The notes beneath the pieces are model-generated. The model ran no database searches, had not been told where the DNA came from, and was given only the letters and a program-made list of their open reading frames with translations. This document shows positions 12,245-23,544 of a stretch of 64,000 nucleotides of DNA, in pieces. The position numbers were made by a program, and so were the translations under genes. How positions within the stretch are numbered: position 1 is the first letter of the stretch; each line of letters starts with the position of its first letter. This DNA comes from Tretioscincus oriximinensis. Lineage: Eukaryota > Chordata > Lepidosauria > Squamata > Gymnophthalmidae. The stretch spans positions 1,522,091 to 1,586,090 of the forward strand of contig JAJVDF010000019.1 in the NCBI GenBank assembly GCA_022410635.1, given 5' to 3'.

Positions 12245-12319
12245 TGGATCCTGCATCGAGCAGGGGGTTGGACCCGATGACCCCGGAGGTCCCTTCCAAC
12301 TCTATGATTCTATCTAGCC

Positions 12320-14690
12320 ACAAGCCTAGCATATAGATGCAGCCTTAATTTGGCTTAATTACTGAAACAATTGCTTATTTTTGAAAGTAAATACATTTCC
12401 TTTTATCACAAAGCAAGTCAGAAAGAGATGCGTTTCTGCATTTCTTTCACAAAGTAACCTAATGCTTTAAATCTATGCATCTACAACACTTACTGAAACT
12501 TCAATAATGCCAACGTAGTAAATTATTTACAAATTAGGAAATTTCTCATCCCTTTAAAGATAGCCTGGAGGTTTTGCAATAATGACTTGGTATTTGTTTG
12601 ATTGGTGGATGGATTTCCACTCACCAGAACACTCTGATTTTTTAAAAGACAGAAATACTGTTTATTCAGCTTTTGTAAATTATGGCTTCCAGGTATTCCT
12701 TGTCATTTATGCTATTTAACTTATACAAGATAGCATTTAACCAGGCAAAGAATGAGCTCTGCAAGAATGATGTGACAGAACAGCAGTTGTTATGAATCCA
12801 AGTTTATTTATGTTTTACTACAACATGTGAACTTCCAGAAATCTTCATTCGTCCACCCCCATGCCCAAACTTATACATTGTGGAAAACAAGGTCAGCTTT
12901 CCAGAATGAAGAAACCTAGGTCAGCCATGGATAGGAAGAATATAGAACTTTATTTCTGTCAAGAGGAAGAGAAAGAAAACTAAGCTTAAGTCAAGCTCTT
13001 TGTTTTGAATGCCTTCAGTTGTTTTTGGTTCATGGCTTCTTCACCCAGGATATTGACAATATTTTTATAGGCTTGTTTCCTCTATTAATCTGACAGGTTG
13101 TAAAAAAATAGTGCACAAGTTTCACAGGGTGATACAATACAATACAGTCTCTGTCCAAAGAAGGAACATCAGGTCTACCACAGCTGTAGGGGAAGATGTG
13201 TTTTCTTGCCTTCCTTTGCTCCAAAGCTTCAAAACCTGCAGAACGAACTTCCACCATTTTTATGTTTTCACATGAAATGGTTTAGTCCTACACTACGAAT
13301 AAGCCCAACATCAGTCTTTCTAAGGCCAACAATGAATTCATTCTGATAACTCACTTCCTTTGCTGCCTTCAACCTACACAACAAAGCAAATGATTTTAAT
13401 GTTCTGAATAAAGTGAACCCCCAAGGACAGATTTTATGCCATAGAGTAGTGTGCAGATCAGGCACAGAATTAAATGTTTGCCTGCCATGACCTGGGGCAT
13501 TGTAGGGGCACATGGCTTTTATTGTCTGGATGCACCAATACTTGAGGAATAACATCTTTTGCCATCCTAGATTCCTGAAAACAGGAATAAAACATTACAT
13601 TCTTGATCACTCTCAAATGTTAAGGAAATTGTGGGACAGCTTAGCTGGTTTTCCTCATTGTTGGTGCTGATCACACATTTTCATGTAAACATCCTGAACT
13701 CACTCACTCACTCACACCCACACACAAACACACCTTGAAAAAAGTGTTACAAGGCCTCTCCTAAAATTATTATATTTTATTGAGTGAAAAGCCCAGTCAA
13801 ATATTGTGCTTCTTCCTGGGATCTGGTACAGGTATTCTGAAATGACACTCACTTGGTACCTAAGATTAGAATATGGTTTATGTCGGATCAGGTCACAGCA
13901 TGAAGCAGAAACCTCTTATTTAGTAGAAGCAAACAGGTCCTTATATACTGCCAAGGAAAGAGCTCCCACTACCAGAAGTCGACTGTGTGTTCAAATGCTT
14001 TGCTCATCTTCATATTTGCTAGAGTGAGCAACTGATTACAATATGTCCAAACCTGGATTTGAATGGAACTGGGAGACACATTCAAGAAATTGGTGATTTA
14101 TCTCTCTGGCACCCCATGGGCCTTTCTGTGTATTCCTCTCTACAGTCCAAACCAATGAGTGTGGAGCAGCTAAGCCCACTAGCTTCTACCCTTGAAAAAT
14201 ATGATCTGGAACAACATTAATGAAGGTTCTGGTCTACATTAGTCTTTGCTCTGGCCCTAAAGTTCATACACCCTTCAGGCAGGTGTCTAAGGGATACTAA
14301 TTATTATGAGCCAATGAGGAAATTATTAGATGCAGGCTTCGGTCGCTGCTGAAATCGGCACAGTCGTTTTTTTAGTAGACTTGGTTAAACAGGCCTGAAA
14401 GTAATGAACTACTGACTAATGTAGGCAGAGTGGATCAGCAATGGTTATAGCTTCACAGGTTGGAGGTAATGTGAAGAGAGACAATCCCAAGAAGTGAACT
14501 TTGTGGCTTTGTAGTTCAGATTGAAGATAAATACAGAAAGGACCCTACAGATCCTAGAATAGGAAAGTCTCATAGAACCGGAACTGTCATGGTCACAGTG
14601 TTGCTACTAATGACAGTTGCTCAAAAATTATTATTTTGCCTGAATAAGAGATTATCTATCTCAACTCTTGGCTACCAAAAGTTTCCAAGC
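12320..14690. other. Unique intronic sequence
   Basis: AT-rich DNA with no supported gene. A short CA/CACT run lies at about 13700-13733. Confidence 0.5.
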
Positions 14691-14723
14691 TTTCCAAGAT
14701 TATCTGTATCAACTCTTGGCTAC

Positions 14724-14990
14724 CAAGATGGTGCAGAGGTTAAGAGGTTCCAACAGATGGGAGTTTGAAGCCTCATGTGTCTGCTATGGAGAGGAGTGAG
14801 TCCCCTCTACTGGTCACTGCTTCAGCCAACCTAGTGTTCAAAAGCAAGTAATTGCAAGTAGATTAGTAGGTACCACCACAACATGGTGGGGAAAGATAGA
14901 CACAGGCCTCCGGGCAAACAGTATCTTGTAAGCCACTCCGAGTCCTTCAGGTGAGAAGGGCGAGGTATAAAACACAATTCTTATTCTTCA
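14724..14990 (+). mobile_element. tRNA-headed SINE
   Basis: A tRNA-like head (gtgcagaggttaagaggttc) is followed by a body shared with other copies here (agtgagtcccctctactg, gcaagtagatt, tggtggggaaagatag). The tail is tgtaagccactccgagtcc, ggtgagaagggcgaggtata and TTCTTATTCTTC. Imperfect direct repeats (agattatctgtatcaactc and agattatctctgcaactcc) at about 14698 and 14998 look like its target duplication. Confidence 0.8.
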
Positions 14991-15479
14991 TCTATCTAGA
15001 TTATCTCTGCAACTCCTAAGGTATTTGTGCTTTGTGTTCCTCCTGGAACTTCTCACTTCATTTTCCAGATTCTGATTATCTATTATACCAAAAATAAGTT
15101 CTGTGCCATGCATAATAGAAACCAATTTAAAGGAATTCCACAAATAGCACAGAGGTCCTGCACCACTTACTGTACCTGTACCTCTAATACAATGTCACCA
15201 CTTTGCTGGGACCGTATGTGGGGTAAGGGGGTGGGAGAGAAGAAAACATTATTGTCATATGCGATGGGATTGTGAGAAGATAAGAATGCCTGGGACTTAG
15301 TGCTAAGAAAAGAAGGGGGGGGGTTGGTATAGATGTTAAACCGAGAGGAATACCAACAAACACTCACAGAAAGACAACAGACTTGCCAAAGTGCAAAAAA
15401 TACCTAATAGGTATCACTATATTGGTATAAATATCATGTACATTTATATGTGAACAGTAGAAAATTGTTCACATCTAAT

Positions 15480-15660
15480 TATATTTATATTTGTACACGG
15501 ATCCCCGAGACCAAACAGTCAGAGAGTTCATACTTCAAGTTGCTGATGTGTATGTCTTCAATATAAATAGATGTGAATTACTGTATATCTAGTTGAAAAA
15601 GCTGTAACATTCAAGTTCGAAGGACCAGAAGAAGCCACGGGGCGAAATCCCAGGACTGGA
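15480..15660 (+). repeat. Repeat fragment with decayed hammerhead-like core
   Basis: At 15626-15647 the order is CAGAAGA, A, GCC-loop-GGC, GAAA. That is the arrangement of a hammerhead-ribozyme core with the U of CUGA changed to A. The surrounding sequence is not assignable. Confidence 0.35.
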
Positions 15661-15839
15661 AATGGAAAAGCCCTTTATTTCTTTTTTCAATTGTTACTTA
15701 TTTTCTGTATTGAAATATATTATACTCTGTGTGAAATGTATATAAATTCAATTGTTCACATGTAAGATGGGACTTAGTGCTGGAAGCAGTAAACTTTATT
15801 TTAGACAAAGTTTCCACCACGATCTCGGAACTGAAATTA

Positions 15840-17154
15840 AATAGAAACACCACATGATATCTCAAAAAAAAAATCTTTATTTTCTCGTAGCAGCCACCAA
15901 ATGCATGATAGTTCTCAATTGGGAAACAGAAAACTGAACATTCACTGCTGGCACAAACATTTATGGACAATTGTCTCCATGAAAAGTATTACATCAGCTT
16001 TGGCAAATTCAACAATGTAAGATCTCACTTAATTTTTATACAATTTTATAAACTTTTGAAACATTTTTCTGAAAAAGCCCTGTTAAGATCCAATTATGAT
16101 ATAGGCCATTAGTCCATTCTTTAAAATTTAGATTAGGATTAGATATTAAGATATTCTGGATTAGCAAGTATTGAGGAGATACGAGTAATATTTGTCTTTG
16201 TTGGATGTTTGTAGAAAATAAGTCACCCACTGTCTTGAATTATTTCATTGGGTTTAGGTTGATTTTTTAAAAACAACAACAATATGGATATGTAATTTCC
16301 TAAATACTCGGCAGAGCCAGCTGGTAACACTCATGTACCAGTAGATACTTCTGACTGCTGCTCTAGGAATGAGGATATCATCAACATGAGATTACCAAAT
16401 ATCAGTATTTAGCAGGCCATGTTTCTCTTTAGACATCCTTGCCCATGGTTGTTGGGTTTTGTTTTGGTTTGGTTTTGGGGGGGAGGGGAAACGTGTTTGA
16501 GGAGAGTCTTTTGGGAGACCACAACTCTTGTAACTCTATTTCTTTTAAAAGTTTAACGCTTGCTTTTGTCCTATTTTTAATAGTCCTGTACTGCTTTCCT
16601 GTGGGTTACTGAAACAACTTAATCAGAATCTTTCAGATGATGTGAAGGGAGCAGAATCTCTGAGGACAAAACTGACTGCCCTTCCTGCACCAAATTTACT
16701 TTATTAAAAGAAAGTACAGAGCAAACAAAGAATGCTCAAAACAAACTTACAGGGAGGTAACAAGAAGGCTAAATATTCTGCTTCCATTGCAGAATCTATC
16801 TCTAAGGCCACTCACCCACACTGTAACTGTTTTCAGCTACTGAACATACACACTGTTATCAACAGACTGCTTTGACAACAGAGTATGTCCTTGTAAATGC
16901 TTACGCCTGCATAAAGAGCCTGCACATTTTATAATGTAAAATCCAAGATGGAAACAACATGGTTTGCCATTACCAAATGCCTGCATATGCATTACAATAA
17001 TAATTCTGCACAAAGCAAAGGCTAAAAAGGCTGAAGCGTTGATAACTTATACATCTGATGAAAACATATCTCCACACTTTCCAATTTTGTATTACAATAA
17101 CCTACATCAAACTGATAAAAAAGAGGTGAAAGTCAAAACCAACTAATATTCCGT
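15840..17154. other. Unique AT-rich intronic sequence
   Basis: No supported gene and no placed repeat; a T/G-rich run lies at about 16455-16490. Confidence 0.5.
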
Positions 17155-17157
17155 TAT

Positions 17158-17246
17158 TAATAATAATTACTACTACTATTACTACTATTCCTACTACTAC
17201 CATCACTACTACTACTACTACTAGTAGTAATAGTAGTAGTAGTATT
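17158..17246. repeat. Self-complementary CTA/TAG microsatellite
   Basis: An ACT/CTA repeat passes directly into its own complement (ctactagtagtaatagtagt), so one half can pair with the other as a hairpin. Confidence 0.9.
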
Positions 17247-17827
17247 TGTCTCAGATTTTTGCTCTACATTTCTGTTAAAAATCAGAAAATTATACACATG
17301 TTAGTACTATCTGTTCTCTGCATTAGGAATGCTGATTCAAGACATCTTGACCAGGTTCCTGCATAATTTCTGAAGGAACCAATGTGCTAAGCATATATGT
17401 CCAGCCCTACTCCCACATCAATGTTTCTAGCCAAGACTATTTTGGGAGGTACAGAAAGTGACCTGCATTGTTAAGAGATTTTATGTGCCTTGCAAAAACA
17501 AGGCTGTGCAGTACTGGAAAAAAACAGTGCAATGGCAAAAAAAGGAAAGGAAAGGGAAACATAATTATGCTTTCTTGTTTTGCCATCCATTTGAAGGACT
17601 ATGAATAGCTATCGACAGCAGAATGTTTCCTTCAGACACACTTATTATGCCATTCATGTGCTTAGATGATCCTGCCTCCTGCGTGGTCTACTCTAATAAA
17701 TCTTTTCAGAAACTGGACATAATAGTAAAATTCAATGAAGTAGCTGTGTTAAGTCTAGAGCGGAATTTCTAGTCACTATGGCCAATAACATGTTAGAAAT
17801 TAACAACAAAAAATCCTGGTTTATAAC

Positions 17828-17890
17828 ATGAGCTTTGGTAAGCTAAGTCTACTTCTTCAGATGCATGGAAGGACAAGTACCTAGGGATAG
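17828..17890 (-). repeat. Dispersed stem-GAAA repeat copy
   Basis: On the minus strand this reads ATCTGAAGAAGTAGACTTAG, then CTTACCAAAGCTCATG: CTGAAGAA, a short stem, then an AAAG box. The same layout recurs at several other places in the window. Confidence 0.55.
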
Positions 17891-18433
17891 ATTCTGTGCA
17901 TAGTCTAATGGACGTTTATTGACAATCCTAAAGAGGCTAGATTATGCCAAGAAAGAGATTGCTCAAATGTTTTGTTATCAGCTCCACTGAATTATTTTCC
18001 CTTTGCCAAGCTAGCTCCTTACAAGCAATTGAGACACAGAGGCTGCGTGCACACTACAATGTAAAAACCGCTATAAAATTATATTCTGAAATATAGCAAT
18101 CATGTGTCTGTGCACATGAAACATCTGTATTCCGTGGCCAATGCCTCACATCGCTCCTCGATCTCGTCACACTCAGCCCTAGGTTTTTTTTTTTTACTCG
18201 CAGTAGCCTATAAAAACAATTGCTGCATTCTCGGTTGTTTCATCTTCCCACGTCAAATTTGTGTACACGCCTGCACGCTGCCACAGATGCGAGAGGATGG
18301 GGGCTCTCTAGAATGATGCCTGAATATCCCAGCAATAGTTTATTCCAGGATAAATGGCGTTTACTGCGGGACGACTGCTTAACAATGCTTAACCCGTGTG
18401 CTGTAGTCTACCTCATCTCGCTCTCATTGAGGT

Positions 18434-18991
18434 TAGACTGACCAGATTTTTGGAGACCCAAACTGGGGTAACTAATATTCATGCTAATTTGCATATTCAT
18501 AAATATGCAAATTACCCACCAACATGCTTTCCGTTCCAAAATTCCCGCCCGAGAAATCAGTGAAACATGTGAGAATTTTTTTAACTGAGAATTTTTGGAG
18601 TACATCAGAATTTTTTAATTTTTTAACAGAATGGAAGGTGCCTTCAGAAGCTGGCCTCAGTTGCCAGAATGCCCTAGTGGTGATGCAGCAATTTCTTAAA
18701 AAAAAATTTTTTTTTTTAAGTGTGCGAGAAAGTTTTGAAGTGTGTGAGAATTTTATTTTTTACTGAGGAGAGGGTGTCTTCAGGAGCTGGTCTCAGATGC
18801 CAGAGCCCCCTAGTGGTGCTGCAGTGATTTTCCCCACCACCACCACCACCCCAAAATATTTTTTTCGAAAAAAAAAAANTTTTTCTCAGCAAAAACTGGG
18901 GAAAAGGTGCCCCCCCTCCCCCGGCAGGGTGGGGTAGACACCCCAAAACCAGGTTCCCCCCCCCCAAAAAAGGGGGCATCTGATCAGCCTA
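18434..18991. mobile_element. Palindromic MITE (AGRCTGACCAGAT family), expanded copy
   Basis: The ends are TAGACTGACCAGAT and (reverse complement) TAGGCTGATCAGATG. Flanking octamers ATTGAGGT and ATCGAGGT match at 7 of 8 positions, suggesting an 8-bp target duplication. Unlike the other two copies it holds an internal tandem duplication of about 137 bp: ggtgccttcagaagctgg near 18637 and ggtgtcttcaggagctgg near 18773. Confidence 0.75.
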
Positions 18992-18999
18992 ATCGAGGT

Positions 19000-20186
19000 A
19001 GAAATATGCTGTTGCATGCAGCCAGAGTCTCATTTTTTCTCCATAGATCTCTTTCCATTTTTTATTTTGTTTCATGAGAAATACCTTGAGTATTGTGTAT
19101 TCAGCCTCCCCAAAAATTATTGAGTAAAACCAGAGGAAAATTTGTCCCCACATCCTTTTCTAATTTCTAAAAAAAAAAATTCTCCAGAATAAAATACCTG
19201 AATCAATTTTCAAAAAGAAAAATGACTCTTCAAAAAGTTTACTTGTGGATTAAACATCTGTCATCAAGTTACATAAAAGAAATTACCAAATCTAAAGAAC
19301 TAGAAAAAATTATTTTCTTAATATTTTTCACTCATAAAGGCTCCATCCAGACAAGGTTTTGTTACATGATGATAGTTACATCAGGAAGATTCTGCCTAAC
19401 GTGCTCATAGAGTTTCAGTAATCCATTCGCTAAAAAGCCCCATTACCCCAGGCTTTCTTGGCATTACAAGCTTCTATTCCTTTTTCATCAAAAAAATCCC
19501 AGTTGGTATCGCGTGCATGCAAGCAAAAAGGCAGGGAAAGGTGAGAATTTAGCCAGGATTTGAGGCAAGTCATGCATACTTGCCTGAGATTCAAAGCAAG
19601 TCATGCACACTGGAGCTCAGATATACAAGGGGAGAGGGGAGACCAACCAATTGGGAGACTGTGCAGGGATGTTCTCGGGGGATGCAATACAACGGGAATA
19701 CAATTTCTAGAGGACACATCAGCTATGATAACACAGAAATGTAAGAATATGTAAAGACCTGGAATCTTCCCAGGTTCAGTTTGCTGGGCCTCTTTGTTTC
19801 GAATTGTTGCATTTTATACCTGTAAATATTTTTACTCTAGCTTCTATTAATATTCTATACTTTGTAATATTGAGAAGTTTATTTACTGTTGCTTAAAAGT
19901 TACTGTTCCAGCCTGTAATTTCAACATTTGCAGTTTGCTTTTTACTTTACATTCTTGTCTAACCACTTTTGCCACCTTTGTAAAACCCCAGCCCAGCCCC
20001 TTTGTTTCAATAGTAACTTGGCTAATCCTTCATTTCCTCTTCTGGCTGTGTATGTGCAAAGTATTAGCTGAACAATGGTGGATGGTGTTCTGCCGGCCGC
20101 ACNGCGAGGCAGACTTCAGCCAGGAAATGAAGCCTGAAGGACCCCAGAACAAAGGAATGGGCTGGGCCAAGGACAGGATGTTTACT
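19000..20186. other. Unique intronic sequence
   Basis: No supported gene. Poly-A runs and an N at 20103 are present. Confidence 0.5.
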
Positions 20187-20836
20187 GGAATACTGTGTTC
20201 AATTCTGGTCACCACATCTCAAGAGGGATATTTTGGAACTGGAGAAGGTGCAGAAAAGGGCAACAAAAATGATCAAGGGTCTGGAGCACCTCCCTTACGA
20301 AGCAAGGCTGCAACGTCTGGGCCTCTTCAGCCTTGAAAGGAGACGTTTGAGGGGTGATCTGATTGAAGTGTACAAAATCATGCATGGGATCGACAGGGTG
20401 AACAGAGAAAAAATGTTTTCTCTATCACACAACACAAGGACCAGAGGGCACTCCTTAAAACTGTTGGGTAGAAAAGTGAGAACAGACAAAGGGAAGTATT
20501 TTTTCACCCAGAGGGTCATCGGCCTGTGGAATTTACTTCCTGAAGAGGTAGTGGTAGCTAACAGCTTGGATAGTTTCAAGACAGGACTAGACAGGTTTAT
20601 GGACACTAAGGGTATAAATGGATACTAAGATAGTTGTCTGGATGTAGCCTCCGGGATGGAGCAACAGGCAGGACTTTTGAAATACCATTTGCAGGGAGTC
20701 ACGAACAGGAGCAGCATATTTTGCTTTCCTCTGTTCGGACTGCCCAGGTGCATCTGGTAGGCCTCTGTGTGACACAGAATGCTGGACTTGATGGGCTGTG
20801 GCCTGATCCAGTATGGCTCTTCTTATGTTCTTATGT
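20187..20836 (+). mobile_element. CR1 LINE 3' fragment with ORF2 C-terminus
   Basis: The fragment starts within ORF2 and reads [20 protein letters not shown], then [41 protein letters not shown], stopping at about 20628. A 208-bp 3'UTR follows, with gatggagcaacaggcagg and ccatttgcagggagtcacga, and it ends in CTTATGTTCTTATGT. It belongs to a different CR1 subfamily from the 8.9-kb element, whose end is ATTCTATG-type. The frame is intact to its stop but 5'-truncated. Confidence 0.93.
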
Positions 20837-21122
20837 ACAGAAACAAGAGGAGCCTGGGAGATATTTTGTACCAGCTGACTGCCTGTAATTCCTCCTGAAA
20901 GGGAGGTTTTAAAAGACCTGGTGACCAACAATCTTGGTTCACTTCCTCCTTTCATTTCCTGAAGTAAACCATGCTTCCACCTGAGGCCTTTTGTCTGTGT
21001 GGTTATTTTCACAACAGACTTGTAAACTTTCTACTTTTTGTCTGCTCTCTTTATAGCAGACCCCCAGCCAGCCTGTGATCTCTCTAGCCCACAATCACAG
21101 CTGGCTCCCAAGTCCCTTAAAG

Positions 21123-21279
21123 CAGAGATGTCAAACTGGTGGCCCTCCAGATGTTCCTGAACCACAACTCCCAACATTCCATTCCACTCCCAGCACTGTA
21201 CTCCACTCTGCTAAACCAAATTGAACATTGGGAGTTGTGGTTCAGGAACATCTGGAGGGCCACCAGTTTGACATCTCTG
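21123..21279. mobile_element. Palindromic hAT MITE, 157 bp, exact 8-bp target duplication
   Basis: Starts CAGAGATGTCAAACTGG and ends with its exact complement; the inverted arms are perfect over about 52 bp. CCTTAAAG flanks both ends (21115-21122 and 21280-21287). A CAGRG-type terminus with an 8-bp duplication is the hAT signature. Only about 50 bp lies between the arms, so it is fully non-autonomous. Confidence 0.92.
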
Positions 21280-21419
21280 CCTTAAAGGGACGTGTGGTAA
21301 CGTCTCCAGGTGCACAGGAACGTTACATCGAATGTTTGTATTTGTACAAGTCACAGTTTTTAATATAAATTTAATGACAGTTACTGCTGATAAATATACT
21401 ATAGCCACTGTGTGAGCTG

Positions 21420-22340
21420 ATCTGACATTCTACTCCCCCCCCTTGTAAACCAAAGATTATTCCAATTTTCCTCTTGCCCCTATCCATGTAAAACCATCCT
21501 AGAATGCAGGACAGAAGAAAATTACAAGCAGAACTGTAAAAAAACCCCTACTTTCTTCAAAGAGCCATATGTGGAGGTTGAAAAGAAGGGCATTTTCATC
21601 TTTGTCTTTCATTACTAACTGAGGCAAGAAATCCCAGGAGCAGTCTACTATGTGACTGTTTGCCCTTGTAGTGTCTAACTATTGTTTTCCACAGCTCCGC
21701 AAAAATCTCTGCTTTGAATAAAGCTAGATGACAGAAATTACTGTCTACAACTCAAAATACACTAGCTGCGTCCATACATTTTTTATGCTATAGCATGATT
21801 ATGGAGTGGTAGCGCTAGAATGCTGTTAGATCTGCTGCAGATCCTATGCTTTTTCCTGCTAATACTTTTATGCAACTACCATAGGGCAGTCCAGTCTTTG
21901 CATTATGATGGTGCATTCTGGATATTGCCTGTGAGAGCTCCAATGACCAGCCCTGTTTTAGCAAGAGTTGAGGCTACAAACTGAAAAGCTACTTTTTCCT
22001 GTTGAATTTATACAGGAAAATGCAGCAATGGCAAATAAAACCCTTAATAACCTCATAAAAGTTAAGGTGAGGTTTTCCAATGGATGTTCCCACACAAGAA
22101 AGGGAATCAGCCATCAATGACAATTACAAGCAAGGATTTACAACAGGGGTTCATGGGAAACTTAAAAGCGAAGAGAAAGGAAGCAATTTCTTTGTGTGTG
22201 AGTGAGTCAGCAATACCAACACAAGTTCTTTTTATATATATTATATATACAGAAATAGTGCTACAAGAGCCAAACATGTGGGTGTAGCCTAGGTATTATT
22301 CTGTTCCGGAAAGGGTCTAAGTGAACTGCTGTCTCTCTAT
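21420..22340. other. Unique intronic sequence
   Basis: No supported gene. A GCTGCGTCCATACAT motif at about 21764 resembles terminal motifs of candidate MITEs elsewhere in the window. Confidence 0.4.
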
Positions 22341-22341
22341 A

Positions 22342-22410
22342 TATTTTATTTATTTATTTACATTTCTGTACCGTCCTATACCCAAAGATCTTAGGGTGGT
22401 GTACTGTAAA
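22342..22410 (-). mobile_element. L2-type LINE 3' tail
   Basis: Read on the minus strand it gives caccctaagatctttgggta, then tagga, a gtacagaaatg stretch and TAAATAAATAAA. This is the same tail as the L2 and SINE ends near 38.3 and 38.65 kb. Confidence 0.7.
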
Positions 22411-22494
22411 AAAACAGCATATTAAAAAAAACAGTTGAATCTAAAAGTAGGGAAGGTCAGCAGTTTTCTGGGATAGTATGGTCATAGCAGTATC

Positions 22495-22592
22495 TGTGCT
22501 AGTCCAGAATGGCATGTGGACTGCAGGCCAGTTAAACTCCTTTCTGGGACAGAATAAGGCCCAGTGTTTTTTAAATAGACAAAAGGCTGGGG
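22495..22592 (+). repeat. Unclassified dispersed repeat (GTGCTAG-AATGGCATGTGGAC family)
   Basis: The string gtgctagtccagaatggcat, then gtggactgcaggcc and ctttctgggacagaataagg, recurs in diverged form near 36155 and in shorter pieces near 33150 and 42236. I do not recognise the family. Confidence 0.5.
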
Positions 22593-22840
22593 ATTCCCAC
22601 CTCAAATGTACTTTTACTCTTGTGTTCCTGTCACGATCCTGGCTGGCAATGTGTCTACTCCTCACATATATTTGAAAGTAAATAAATGTATATTTGATCA
22701 GTCTCAGATTTATTTATTTGTTTAAATGAAGGTAATTGTGGGGGTGAAGAGGAAGATGACATTATTCTACTAAATATGGAAAAGATTTTAAAAAATGAAA
22801 AATAGAGAACCCCACAACAAATCAAAGCACTCTCTCTCAT

Positions 22841-23541
22841 AACATAAGAACATAAGAACATAAGAAGAGCCATACTGGATCAGGCCACAGCCCATCGAGT
22901 CCAGCATTCTGTGTCACACAGAGGCCCACCAGATGCACCTGGGCAGTCCGAACAGAGGAAAGCAAAGTATGCTGCTCCTGTTCGTGACTCCCTGCAAATG
23001 GTATTTCAAGAGTCCTGCCTGTTGCTCCATCCCGGAGGCTACATCCAGACAACTATCTTAGTATCCATTTATACCCTTAGTGTCCATAAACCTGTCTAGT
23101 CCTGTCTTGAAACTATCCAAGCTGTTAGCTACCACTACCTCTTCAGGAAGTAAATTCCACAGGCCGATGACACTCTGGGTGAAAAAATACTTTCCTTTGT
23201 CTGTTCTCACTTTTCTACCCAAGTTTTAAGGAGTGCCCTCTGGTCCTTGTGTTGTGTGATAGNCCTCTGGTCCTTGTGTTGTGTGATAGAGAAAACATTT
23301 TTCTCTATTCACTCTGTCGATCCCATGCATGATTTTGTACACTTCAATCAGATCACCCCTCAAACGTCTCCTTTCAAGGCTGAAGAGGCCCAGACGTTGC
23401 AGCCTTGCTTCGTAAGGGAGGTGCTCCAGACCCTTGATCATTTTTGTTGCCCTTTTCTGCACCTTCTCCAGTTCCAAAATATCCCTCTTGAGATGTGGTG
23501 ACCAGAATTGAACACAGTATTCCAAATGTGGCCTCACCACC
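22841..23541 (-). mobile_element. CR1 LINE 3' fragment, inverted partner of the 20.2-kb copy
   Basis: The minus strand reads [20 protein letters not shown], then [15 protein letters not shown] and on through the ORF2 C-terminus and 3'UTR, ending with three ATGTTCTT-type repeats (22844-22866). It is nearly identical to the plus-strand copy 2 kb to the left. A 26-base stretch is duplicated on either side of the N at 23263, which looks like an assembly fault rather than biology. Confidence 0.92.
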
Positions 23542-23544
23542 TCT

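Larger units (their letters stand above)
8890..12314 (+). mobile_element. Nearly complete CR1 LINE retrotransposon
   Basis: A 3.4-kb element in sense orientation contains the end of ORF1 (esterase), a nearly whole ORF2 (endonuclease plus reverse transcriptase), and a short 3'UTR ending in the CR1-type octamer repeat (tctatgattctat). It is antisense to ADGRB3. The long open frame means it is young compared with the other CR1 pieces here. It is 5'-truncated, as CR1 copies usually are. I found no clear target duplication, which is normal for CR1. Single Ns at 9134, 10441 and 10662 are assembly uncertainties. Confidence 0.93.
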
